DNA of 35,897 bases, taken from positions 1-35,897 of the forward strand of contig JAGFIU010000038.1 of the NCBI GenBank assembly GCA_024103355.1, in the 5' to 3' direction. Shown here piece after piece: positions 7,372 through 15,500 of the stretch. The stretch's first letter is position 1, and the number at the start of each line of letters is the position of its first letter. The DNA is from Bacteroidota bacterium (GTDB taxonomy: Bacteria > Bacteroidota > Bacteroidia > NS11-12g > UBA955). The notes beneath the pieces were generated by a model. That model was not told the DNA's origin and did not search any database. It worked only from the letters and a program-made list of their open reading frames with translations. Made by a program: the position numbers and the translations under genes.

Positions 7372-8913
7372 ATGGACTCTGTTGGTCTTAATATATTATT
7401 GGGATGGCTAATTCCTCTCTTAATAATCAATAAAATCGGCTTATTATTACTTTTTCGAAAATCCGGAATTAAGTTTTCTTGGCAAGCATTGATCCCCTTT
7501 TGGAATTGGTTTGTTCTTGCAAAAGTTGTTGGTAGAGGGTGGTGGTATGGGATTCTCATTCAGATTCCAATGGTTGGTGTTATTATCTGGTACACACTGA
7601 GTCTGGATTTAATAAAGAGTTTTGGCAGGTTTAGATTCTTAGACAATGTTTTGGCACTATTACTTCAACCCTTTTATTTCATTTATCTTGGTATTCAAAA
7701 AGATGTTGTCTATCTTGGTCCTTCAAATAGCGAAGAATTTAATAAAAAATATACACTATTAAAGAAAAATGGAAGACGTGAGTGGGCTGATGCTATCTTG
7801 TTTGCTGTTGTAGTTGCATATATAATACGTACATTCTTTATCGAAGCATATAAGATTCCCACTCCTTCAATGGAGAAGACATTAAGAGTTGGAGATTTTT
7901 TATTTGTGAGCAAAGTCCATTATGGTGCTCGTTTTCCTATGACCCCAATAGCAATACCCTTTGCACATCAAGATATTGCAGGTATAAAGGCATATAGTGA
8001 AATATTGAAACTTCCTTACATGCGCTTCCCTGCATTGGAGAAAATTAAAAGAGGTACTATTGTAGTTTTTAATTATCCTAACGAACCTGATAGACCGGTT
8101 GATAAAAAGACTCATTATATCAAACGATGCGTTGGCCTCCCCGGTGATTCACTTCAAGTTAGAAATGGATTTGTTTATACCAATGGAAAACTAACCGATG
8201 ATACAACTAAATTGCAATTTCAATACTTAGTGTCATTTAATAAATATGAACTAACCGATAATATACTTTATGATGAGTTGGATTTATATGATTATATAAG
8301 GCATGCCGATATTGCTTCATATCTCCGTAGCGGAAGCGGTTTCTCTTCTGATCCTCTTGTTTATGAAATGCCATTAGATTTTGCAAAGCTGGAAAAGATT
8401 AAAAAATTTGTTGACTTGAAATCTATTCATAGAGTTTCATATGAAAATGGTTCAGCTCACGGCAGAGATGTATACCCACATAACCCCATTCTTTTTAACT
8501 GGAGTATAGATAATTATGGTCCATTATACATCCCTAAAAAAGGAGATATAATAGCAATGAATGATAGTAGTTATTGGTTATATGGAAAAATAATCAGAGA
8601 TTATGAAAATAACCCTTCATTAACGCTCTTAGGAGGTAAGGTTTATATTGAAGGAAAGCCAATCACTCATTACCAATTTAAAATGAATTATTATTGGATG
8701 ATGGGAGATAATCGCCATAACTCTGCAGATTCTCGGTCATGGGGTTTTGTTCCTGAAGACCATATTGTTGGGAAACCTTTGTTTATTTTCTTTAGTATTA
8801 AATATAAGCGGGAGTTTGATCCTCAAAGAACAAATACGATGGGAACTATTGAGTTTAAAGATGAATTCTATAAAATTAGATTTGATAGAATATTTCATCA
8901 GGCGTATAAATAA
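7372..8913 (+). CDS. lepB: Signal peptidase I (long form with extra N-terminal membrane domain)
   Basis: 513 residues. The first ~115 hold hydrophobic segments with an intervening FSWQALIPFWNWFVLAKVVGRG stretch, resembling DUF5684-type membrane domains. A further membrane anchor (WADAILFAVVVAYIIRTFFIEAY) precedes the catalytic Ser166 in IPTPSMEKTLRVGD. The general base is Lys251 in HYIKRCVGLPGD, and the C-terminal box YYWMMGDNRHNSADSRSWG begins near residue 440. About 190 residues separate the Lys from that box, far more than in short LepB, as in other Bacteroidota enzymes. It cleaves signal peptides of Sec substrates on the periplasmic side of the inner membrane; SecA and SecG are also encoded in this window. 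It stands alone, with its own promoter. Confidence 0.95.
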   Translation: MDSVGLNILLGWLIPLLIINKIGLLLLFRKSGIKFSWQALIPFWNWFVLAKVVGRGWWYGILIQIPMVGVIIWYTLSLDLIKSFGRFRFLDNVLALLLQPFYFIYLGIQKDVVYLGPSNSEEFNKKYTLLKKNGRREWADAILFAVVVAYIIRTFFIEAYKIPTPSMEKTLRVGDFLFVSKVHYGARFPMTPIAIPFAHQDIAGIKAYSEILKLPYMRFPALEKIKRGTIVVFNYPNEPDRPVDKKTHYIKRCVGLPGDSLQVRNGFVYTNGKLTDDTTKLQFQYLVSFNKYELTDNILYDELDLYDYIRHADIASYLRSGSGFSSDPLVYEMPLDFAKLEKIKKFVDLKSIHRVSYENGSAHGRDVYPHNPILFNWSIDNYGPLYIPKKGDIIAMNDSSYWLYGKIIRDYENNPSLTLLGGKVYIEGKPITHYQFKMNYYWMMGDNRHNSADSRSWGFVPEDHIVGKPLFIFFSIKYKREFDPQRTNTMGTIEFKDEFYKIRFDRIFHQAYK

Positions 8914-8967
8914 CGAATTTACACCTATTTTGGACTTATCTTTGCAGTAATTAGTGATTGGAAGCAA

Positions 8968-8975
8968 TAAATTTG
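8968..8975 (+). promoter_or_regulatory. Promoter -7 element for the TlpA-like gene
   Basis: TAAATTTG followed by C, 29 nt before the ATG. A second match, TATCTTTGC at 8937-8945, lies upstream; its TTTG is about 23 nt from the first and may instead act as the -33 box. Confidence 0.55.
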
Positions 8976-9004
8976 CCTCGAATTAACGCTCGTTTTAAAA
9001 TAAT

Positions 9005-10168
9005 ATGAAACTCAAACTGACTCAACTTACTCTCGCATTGGTACTTTTTTTATCCCAGCTTTTTGTTAGCACATCAGTATTTGCACAAAAGAAAAAGAAT
9101 GAAAAAAATATTAAGGAAGTTAAATCAACATTTATTGTTAAAGGAAAAATACACGGAGTTATCCAACAAGAGGAGTTAATACTTGGAGAACTATATAATA
9201 ATAGAGTTACTCCTTTTGACACAACCAATATAAATACAAAGGACTCAACATTCGAATTTAAAGGGTATCTTAATGAAGATATGATGGTCTATCTGATTTT
9301 GAGCCAATCAACAATAGTACCCTTGATTTTATCTCCGGAATCGGAACATTTTGTTGACATTAAACTGTCTAATAGTGGAATAGAATTCGAAGTCAAAGGC
9401 AAAGGAGTCGAAAAATCTCAAAAAATTAGAAATTATCTCGAAGAATATTCGAGAATCGAATATTCGATTCAAGCACTCCAAGATATGTTCAATTCTGGAA
9501 AGATAGAGATCTCAAGAGCTTCAGAATTTGAGACAGAATATTATCGCTTGCTAAATCAGTTAAGATTAACGCAAGAATTAGTCATGTCTGATTCAACAAA
9601 TCCATTGGGTTCGTATTTTGTTTTCAATGCTTTTCTTGAAAGTCCAACTAAACAAGACTATGAGAGAGTATTCAGAGCGTTTACAATAGGTGATCCAAAT
9701 TCAAAATATCTATCAGATTTACAGAGAAGATATGATATTGAAAAGAGTACTATGGTTGGTGAATATGCCCCGAATATAGCACTTCCTAATCCGGATGGTG
9801 ATACAGTTGAGTTATATTCGCTTCGTGGAAAGGTTGTGCTGATTGATTTTTGGGCATCATGGTGTGGACCATGCAGAAGAGAAAATCCAAATAATAAAAG
9901 AATTTATGAAAAATTTTCGCCCAAAGGTTTTGAGATATATGCAGTAAGTTTAGATAGAACAATGAATGATTGGGTTAAAACTATTGCTGCGGATGGATTG
10001 CCATGGATTCATGTGAGTGATCTTGCATATTGGAATTCTGCTCCAGCCAAAATGTACAAAGTCCGTTCAATACCTGCCACCTATTTGTTAGACAAAGAAG
10101 GTAGGATATTAGCAATAAACTTACGCGGTCAAGAACTTGAGCAGTTTTTAGATAATTTTTTCAAGTAA
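9005..10168 (+). CDS. TlpA-like thioredoxin-domain protein with DUF4369-like N-terminus
   Basis: 387 residues. A clear signal peptide ends at STSVFA|Q near residue 28. Residues ~45-140 (FIVKGKIHG..., FEFKGYL) form a beta-rich segment like DUF4369. A helical linker follows, and then a C-terminal thioredoxin/AhpC-TSA domain from about 250 (GEYAPNIALPNPDGDTVELYSLRGK) with the redox motif WCGPC (Cys287 and Cys290). The cis-Pro motif is SIPATYLLDKEG. It is expected in the periplasm as a thiol-disulphide oxidoreductase or reductase, as in TlpA/ResA, whose usual tasks include cytochrome c maturation and keeping Cys residues reduced. Bacteroidota encode many such paralogues, so the partner cannot be named. 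Confidence 0.92.
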   Translation: MKLKLTQLTLALVLFLSQLFVSTSVFAQKKKNEKNIKEVKSTFIVKGKIHGVIQQEELILGELYNNRVTPFDTTNINTKDSTFEFKGYLNEDMMVYLILSQSTIVPLILSPESEHFVDIKLSNSGIEFEVKGKGVEKSQKIRNYLEEYSRIEYSIQALQDMFNSGKIEISRASEFETEYYRLLNQLRLTQELVMSDSTNPLGSYFVFNAFLESPTKQDYERVFRAFTIGDPNSKYLSDLQRRYDIEKSTMVGEYAPNIALPNPDGDTVELYSLRGKVVLIDFWASWCGPCRRENPNNKRIYEKFSPKGFEIYAVSLDRTMNDWVKTIAADGLPWIHVSDLAYWNSAPAKMYKVRSIPATYLLDKEGRILAINLRGQELEQFLDNFFK

Positions 10169-10218
10169 TATTAGCATCTAAATAGTTGTCCTAGGGCTGA
10201 TAGCGTTTCATAACTTAG

Positions 10219-10241
10219 TTCACTTGTATGTACAATGTGAA
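10219..10241. promoter_or_regulatory. Imperfect palindrome upstream of the repeat lipoprotein
   Basis: TTCAC-TTGTA-TG-TACAA-(T)-GTGAA is an inverted repeat with one extra base in the right arm. It lies about 30 nt upstream of the -33 box of the next gene. It has no T run, so an operator is more likely than a terminator, but either is conjecture. Confidence 0.35.
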
Positions 10242-10270
10242 TAATTATGTTGATGTTCGCAAAAAAAAAC

Positions 10271-10300
10271 TTGCAATGTCAAAATTGACCTATATATTTG
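10271..10300 (+). promoter_or_regulatory. Complete promoter of the repeat lipoprotein gene
   Basis: TTG at 10271-10273 and TATATTTG at 10293-10300 are separated by 19 nt, a full match to the Bacteroidota TTTG-N19-21-TAnnTTTG promoter. C follows the -7 element. The ATG is 22 nt downstream. Confidence 0.75.
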
Positions 10301-10321
10301 CGAGCCTAAATAAAACAAAAA

Positions 10322-10561
10322 ATGAAAAAATTATTTTTAGTATTCGCATTCGTTTCAATCGCTGCTTTTACTGCATGTAATTCAGCTGAAACAACAACTG
10401 AACCTGAAGCTACTGAGGAAACAACTCCAGCTGAGACACCGGCTGAAACCCCAGCTGAAACTCCAGCTGAGACTCCAGCTGAAACTCCAGCTGAGACTCC
10501 AGCAACTGAGACTCCAGCTGAGACACCTGCAGCTGAAACACCAGCAGCTCCAGCTAACTAA
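10322..10561 (+). CDS. Small secreted or lipoprotein with Thr-Pro-Ala-Glu repeats
   Basis: 79 residues. MKKLFLVFAFVSIAAFTAC is a signal peptide that ends in a probable lipobox (AFTA|C at residue 19-20), so the mature protein would begin with a lipidated Cys. The rest is low complexity: NSAETTTEPEATEE and then repeated TPAE units, with no folded domain. It has a very good promoter and a strong terminator, which argues for a real, well-expressed gene. Similar Pro/Ala/Glu-rich small lipoproteins are common in Bacteroidota and have no assigned function; a flexible periplasmic or surface spacer is only a guess. The repeat unit is 12 bp, so unit gain or loss keeps the frame. Confidence 0.85.
   Translation: MKKLFLVFAFVSIAAFTACNSAETTTEPEATEETTPAETPAETPAETPAETPAETPAETPATETPAETPAAETPAAPAN
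10427..10540 (+). repeat. 12-bp tandem repeat CCAGCTGARACT
   Basis: Six contiguous units from 10427 to 10498 (CCAGCTGAGACA, CCGGCTGAAACC, then CCAGCTGAAACT alternating with CCAGCTGAGACT) are followed by three looser units carrying 3-bp insertions. GAG and GAA alternate, hinting at a 24-bp higher-order unit. It encodes the TPAE repeats of the small lipoprotein. Confidence 0.95.
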
Positions 10562-10582
10562 TTTAGTTAGATAGTTTTTTTT

Positions 10583-10615
10583 AAAAAAGCGATCCATAGG
10601 GTCGCTTTTTTTTTT
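10583..10615. terminator. Bidirectional terminator between the repeat lipoprotein and rsgA
   Basis: AAAAAAGCGATCC and GGGTCGC plus a T run form a 7-bp G-C-containing stem (one G-T pair) extended by A-T pairs, with a 3-nt loop. It can stop transcription from both sides. It touches the rsgA stop codon at 10616-10618. Confidence 0.9.
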
Positions 10616-11548
10616 CTATTCAAAAATATCTTCATGAGTAATCATGCTAAGGTAACTCATGTAGCGTTCATATGCTATATGATAATTTGTTACAGATTCT
10701 ATTATTGAGCATCCCGGCTCGTTTATATGAAGACAATTATTAAATCTGCATTGACCTAATTTCTCTCTGAATTCAGGGAATAGCTTACTCAGTTCTTTAT
10801 CCTCAATGTCTATTATTCCAAAATCACGAATTCCCGGAGTATCAATAATATATGAATCTTTTTTAATAAAATGCATTTCTGCAAAAGTTGTAGTATGTTT
10901 TCCCTTATTAAACTTTTCCGAGATATTATTGGTTCTTAATTGAAGATTTGGATTTAATTTATTTATAAGTGTCGATTTACCTGTCCCGGAATGCCCGCAC
11001 ATTAATGAAGTTTTCCCATGAATCAAAGCTTCTAGCTCTGTTATCCCCTTACCTGATACTGAACTTACTTTGAGAGTATTGTAGCCAATCTTCTGATATA
11101 TTGACGCTATTTTATCAATTTGTTTGGATTCATCGTTGGTGAGCAAATCAACTTTATTAAAAATAATAATAGAAGGAATATGGTATGCTTCGGCAGTGAC
11201 GAGTAATCGGTCAAGAAATCCTAATGAAGTTGATGGGTGAGAGATGGTAAAAATTGGTAGCAACAGGTCTATATTTGAAGCAATTATTTGATATCTGCTG
11301 GATAATTTATTTGATTTCCTAATGATATAGTTGTTGCGTGGAAGCAATTCATAAATCACACCTGTTATCATTGAAGCATTATTTATATCAATATCAAAGT
11401 AAACTTTGTCTCCAACGGCAATGGGATTTGTAAATCTCTTGTCGAATAGCCTGAATTTTCCTCTGATTCTACAAGTGTAACATTCTTGGTTATTTACAGA
11501 TTGGACCTCAAGCCAAGAACCTGTTGATTTTATTACAATTCCTTCCAT
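10616..11548 (-). CDS. rsgA: Ribosome small subunit-dependent GTPase A
   Basis: 310 residues from the ATG at 11546-11548 (MEGIVIKSTGSWLEV). An in-frame ATG 27 nt upstream lies within the preceding terminator, so it is rejected. The order is an OB-fold N-terminus, then a circularly permuted GTPase: NKVD (G4) precedes GHSGTGKSTLINKL (G1) and DTPGIRDFG (G3). A C-terminal zinc finger CRFNNCLHINEPGC follows. RsgA (YjeQ) checks the late 30S subunit and releases RbfA. The neighbour rplS encodes a 50S protein and is transcribed in the same direction, but a terminator separates them. Confidence 0.96.
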   Translation of the reverse strand: MEGIVIKSTGSWLEVQSVNNQECYTCRIRGKFRLFDKRFTNPIAVGDKVYFDIDINNASMITGVIYELLPRNNYIIRKSNKLSSRYQIIASNIDLLLPIFTISHPSTSLGFLDRLLVTAEAYHIPSIIIFNKVDLLTNDESKQIDKIASIYQKIGYNTLKVSSVSGKGITELEALIHGKTSLMCGHSGTGKSTLINKLNPNLQLRTNNISEKFNKGKHTTTFAEMHFIKKDSYIIDTPGIRDFGIIDIEDKELSKLFPEFREKLGQCRFNNCLHINEPGCSIIESVTNYHIAYERYMSYLSMITHEDIFE

Positions 11549-11564
11549 TAATCCAAATAAAAAA

Positions 11565-11592
11565 AGGTCGGTCAAATGTAGTTGACCGACCT
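11565..11592 (-). terminator. Terminator of rplS with the rsgA promoter element in its loop
   Basis: Perfect 11-bp stem AGGTCGGTCAA / TTGACCGACCT with a 6-nt loop; on the minus strand it is followed by a T run (11561-11564 and beyond). It ends rplS transcription. The loop and inner stem contain TACATTTG (11573-11580, minus), a match to the -7 element 24 nt before the rsgA ATG. Confidence 0.9.
11573..11580 (-). promoter_or_regulatory. Promoter -7 element for rsgA
   Basis: TACATTTG on the minus strand, followed by A and not by the usual C, inside the rplS terminator hairpin and 24 nt before the rsgA start. Confidence 0.5.
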
Positions 11593-11620
11593 CATATTTA
11601 AAACCTTAAATAGGATAAGG

Positions 11621-11965
11621 TTATATTTTTTCTTGAATACGTGCTTTTTTACCTGTTAAGCCTCTGAGATAGAAAATCTTTGCTCTCCTAACTTTACCTT
11701 TTTTCAATAACTCAATCTTTGCAATTTTCGGACTTTGAACAGGGAAAATCCTCTCAACACCAACTCCATTAGAAATTTTTCTAACTGTAAATGTCTCTGT
11801 AGCACCCTCTCCGTTTCGTTGGATTACATCCCCTTGGAAGATTTGTGGTCTTTCTTTATTGCCTTCCTTAATAACATAGTGAACAGCCACTTTATCTCCT
11901 GCCTTAAAATCAGGAAGATCTGTCCTTAATTGATGAATTTCCAAATCCTTAATTATGTTGCTCAT
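11621..11965 (-). CDS. rplS: 50S ribosomal protein L19
   Basis: 114 residues from the ATG at 11963-11965 ([24 protein letters not shown]). The -7 element at 11990-11997 lies between this ATG and an upstream in-frame ATG at 12016, which rules out the longer form. L19 signatures are [49 protein letters not shown] and the basic tail [24 protein letters not shown]19 lies at the 30S-50S interface. The usual trmD and rimM partners are absent, so it is monocistronic here, with its own promoter and a strong terminator. Confidence 0.98.
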   Translation of the reverse strand: MSNIIKDLEIHQLRTDLPDFKAGDKVAVHYVIKEGNKERPQIFQGDVIQRNGEGATETFTVRKISNGVGVERIFPVQSPKIAKIELLKKGKVRRAKIFYLRGLTGKKARIQEKI

Positions 11966-11989
11966 TTTAACTTCTTTTTTATGGGGCTG

Positions 11990-11997
11990 CAAAGGTA
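11990..11997 (-). promoter_or_regulatory. Promoter -7 element for rplS
   Basis: TACCTTTG followed by C on the minus strand, 24 nt before the L19 ATG. It decides the start codon. Confidence 0.7.
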
Positions 11998-12059
11998 TGA
12001 AAAGCTTCTTATTCAAAAAACAATTTTGTCAAACTTATTTACACAAATTTCTTCTTGTC

Positions 12060-12476
12060 TTAAATCTTAGTCTTTACAATCATTGCATTAGGAAATATCC
12101 CTCTAACTTTATATAACAAAGCTACAGCTTCTGCTCTTGTTAAAAAAGAGCCTGCAAATACCTTAAATTTTGGCTCATACCACTCAACCGTACAAAGAAA
12201 CTTAGAATTAAATTGTTGATCAAACTTTGATTTTATATTATCAGCACTTGATTTATCATCTGTAAAGTAGAGTAATACTTTATACCCGTCTCTTGTTTGT
12301 GCATTAGGCTTACTGCGTTCATTTTTCTGATTTTCTTGTGCTAGAATCAAGTTTGAGGGTTTTATTATATCAACGCCAGATTGAAAAGTAAATGAACAAA
12401 TGATAAAAAAGGTAATTATCATGAAGAGAAACCGGATGTTGCGATAAATCATTTTCATTAAATTATGTAATTTCAT
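12060..12476 (-). CDS. Small secreted or anchored SPOR-like domain protein
   Basis: 138 residues from the ATG at 12474-12476; in-frame ATGs 18 and 24 nt later are possible too. A hydrophobic stretch IRFLFMIITFFIICSFTF gives a signal peptide or anchor. After a polar linker, the C-terminal ~75 residues (DGYKVLLYFTDDKSSADNIKSKF ... FKVFAGSFLTRAEAVALLYKVRGIFPNAMIV) fit a SPOR domain, the fold that binds denuded septal peptidoglycan glycans. Bacteroidota have many short SPOR proteins of this kind. It begins 28 nt after the secA stop, but a -7 element in the gap points to separate transcription. A longer frame from 12560 would overlap secA and is unlikely. Confidence 0.8.
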   Translation of the reverse strand: MKLHNLMKMIYRNIRFLFMIITFFIICSFTFQSGVDIIKPSNLILAQENQKNERSKPNAQTRDGYKVLLYFTDDKSSADNIKSKFDQQFNSKFLCTVEWYEPKFKVFAGSFLTRAEAVALLYKVRGIFPNAMIVKTKI

Positions 12477-12481
12477 TGATT

Positions 12482-12489
12482 CAAAAATA
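12482..12489 (-). promoter_or_regulatory. Promoter -7 element for the SPOR gene
   Basis: TATTTTTG on the minus strand, ending 5 nt before the ATG at 12476. It implies a leaderless mRNA or use of a slightly later ATG. Confidence 0.45.
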
Positions 12490-12504
12490 ATACCGTTGAT
12501 TACT

Positions 12505-15500
12505 TTATGCCCCGTGACAGTTCTTGTATTTCTTTCCACTTCCACAAGGACAAGGGTCATTTCTTCCTACTAATTTTTCAGATTTTATTGGAGTTGTAGC
12601 TCCTCTCTCAGAATGATTAGATTGGGTATTGTTAGTTACATTCTCATCTCTTGATGTTTTAAGAGCAGGCGAGGATTGCTTTTGTATTTGTCTTGCTTCT
12701 CTTACCTCATTTTCATCACCCCCGTCAATCCTAGCTTTAAATAGGAATGATAAGACGTTATTGTTCATTCTACCCATAAAGGATTGGAATAGGTTAAATG
12801 ATTCCAATTTATAAATCAGAAGCGGATCTTTTTGTTCAAAAACTGCATTGTTTGATGTTTGCTTTAAGTCATCAAGTTCTCTTAAATGGTCTTTCCATTC
12901 ATCATCAATTGTTGCAAGAGTAATTGCTTTTTCAAAACTTTTGATTAGACTTCTGCCGTTGTTAGCAAAAACTTCTTTTAGATTAACAACAACACCCATA
13001 CGTTTTATTCCGTCAGAGAATGGAACCATCACGTTTTCTACTGTGTTTCCTTCGTTTTTGAATATCCTTTCAAGAACAGGTAGAGCCACATGGATAATAG
13101 AGGTGTTTTTTGCTTGATATGCTTTTATTGCGTCTTCAAAAACCTTAGGTGTAACAACATCTTCGCGTTCTTGTTTAAATTCATCTTCTGAAATTTCTAT
13201 ATCAATCGCAAGTGATTTGTATATTTCGAATTTAAACCCTTCATAATCATCGTCCTCTTTATAGATATTAATTTTTTCGGACAGCAAGTCATAGAGCATG
13301 TTTTGAATATCAATCTCAATCTTGGTACCAAACAAAGCATTTTTTCTTCTGGAATAGATAACCGTTCTCTGCTTATTCATTACATCATCATACTCCAACA
13401 AACGTTTACGGATACCAAAGTTGTTTTGCTCAACTTTTTTCTGAGCTCTTTCAATATTTTTGCTCAACATACTGTGTTGCAGCACTTCACCTTCTTTGTA
13501 GCCAAGTTTGTCCATAACTCTGGAAGCTCTTTCTGAGCCAAAGAGTCTCATCAAGTTATCTTCTAAAGAAACAAAGAATTGAGAAGAACCCGGATCTCCT
13601 TGACGTCCGGAACGACCGCGAAGCTGTCTGTCAACCCTTCTGGATTCGTGTCTTTCTGTACCAAGTATTGCCAAGCCACCTGCTTTTCTTACTTCTTCTG
13701 TAATTTTAATATCAGTACCACGACCTGCCATATTGGTAGCAATGGTAACAGCTCCCGGTTTCCCTGCTTCTGCAACGATTTCGGCTTCTCGTTGATGTTG
13801 TTTAGCATTCAAAACATTGTGACGAATTTTACGCATGGTCAACATTCGTGACAATAACTCGGAAATTTCAACAGAAGTTGTACCCACGAGTACCGGCCTG
13901 CCTTGTTTGGTAAGTTCTACAATATGTTCAATAACTGCATTGAATTTTTCGCGTGTGGTTTTGTAGAGTAAATCTTGTAAGTCATGTCTAATGATGGGTT
14001 TATTTGTTGGAATAACAACCACATCTAATTTGTAAATTTCCCAAAATTCACCGGCCTCTGTTTCGGCAGTACCAGTCATACCCGATAATTTGTGGTACAT
14101 TCTAAAATAGTTTTGCAGAGTAATGGTAGCGTAGGTTTGGGTAGCAGCTTCAATTTTTACATTTTCTTTTGCCTCAATTGCTTGATGTAAGCCGTCTGAA
14201 TATCTTCTGCCATCGAGTACGCGTCCGGTTTGTTCATCAACAATCTTTACTTTGCCGTCCTGAACAATGTACTCAATATCTTTTTCAAATAGGGTATAGG
14301 CTTTTAGTAGTTGGTGTACAGCATGCAGTCTTTCAGACTTAACAGAGAAATTTCGCAGTATTTCATCTTTTTTCTTGGCTTTTTCTGCTTCACTCAAACC
14401 GCTTTTTTCTAAGTCAGCCAAGTCAGAACCAAGGTCAGGCATGATAAAGAAATCAGGTTCTTCACCTGATTTTGTCATAGTCTCTATCCCTCTGTCACTC
14501 AGTTCTATTGTATTATTCTTTTCGTCAATCACGAAGAGCAAACCTTCATCCACTATGTGCATGTGTTTCTCTTGGTCTTGCAAATAGTAATTTTCTGTTT
14601 TGGTTAGAAGAGTTCTGATTCCGGGTTCACTCAAAAATTTAATCAGAGCCTTGTTTTTAGGCAATCCTCGATGGCATCTTAACAATGCAAGTCCGCCATC
14701 TTTCTCTCCGGTCTTTCCTTCTGCTATCAAACGTTTTGCTTCAACCAGAGTGTTTGTAAGGTTTTTACGTTGAAGTTCGTAAAGGGCAGCAATACGTGGC
14801 TTAAGAGCATCAAATTCTTGCTGATTTCCTTTAGGAACAGGGCCTGAAATAATCAAGGGAGTTCTTGCATCATCAATCAAAACTGAGTCAACTTCATCCA
14901 CCATTGCGAAGTGAAGTTTACCTTGAACCAACTCTTCAGGGGTGTGAGACATGTTATCTCGAAGATAGTCAAAGCCAAATTCGTTATTGGTACCATAAAC
15001 AATATCACACGCATAAGCATTTTTTCTTTCCGGAGAATTGGGTCTATGATAGTCAATACAGTCAACACTCAACCCGTGAAATTGGAAAATAGGACGATTC
15101 CATTCGCAGTCCCTTTTTGCTAAATAATCATTCACTGTAATTACATGAACACCCCGTCCTCCCAAAGCATTTAAGAAAGATGGTAGCGTTGAAACCAAGG
15201 TTTTTCCTTCACCGGTTGCCATTTCTGCAATTTTCCCTTGGTGTAGAACAATACCTCCAATCAACTGAACATCGTAGTGAACCATATTCCATTTTATCAT
15301 GGAACCTGCTGCTTCCCATTCATTTTTGTAGTAGGCTTTGTTGCCATTTATGCTAACATAGTTATGCCGGGTAGCTATATTCTTATCATTTTCGGTGGCA
15401 AGTACTTCAACAATGCTGTTTTCAGAGAATCGTCTTGCAGTGTCTTTTACAATAGCAAATGCTTGCGGTAAAATCTCCATCAAAACTTCTTCCAACTTTG

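Noticed and set aside
10427-10540. Short tandem units resembling a CRISPR-like array
   Set aside because: Units are contiguous 12-bp coding repeats without unique spacers; no cas genes are present.
10382-10597. 71-codon frame on the minus strand opposite the repeat lipoprotein (Ser/Trp/Cys-rich)
   Set aside because: It is the reverse reading of the 12-bp repeat and runs into the bidirectional terminator; the plus-strand gene has a signal peptide, promoter and terminator.
12477-12560. Long N-terminus of the SPOR gene starting at 12560
   Set aside because: It overlaps the secA 3' end by 56 nt and reads as the out-of-frame SEC-C region; the signal-like hydrophobic stretch fits a start at 12476 or slightly later.
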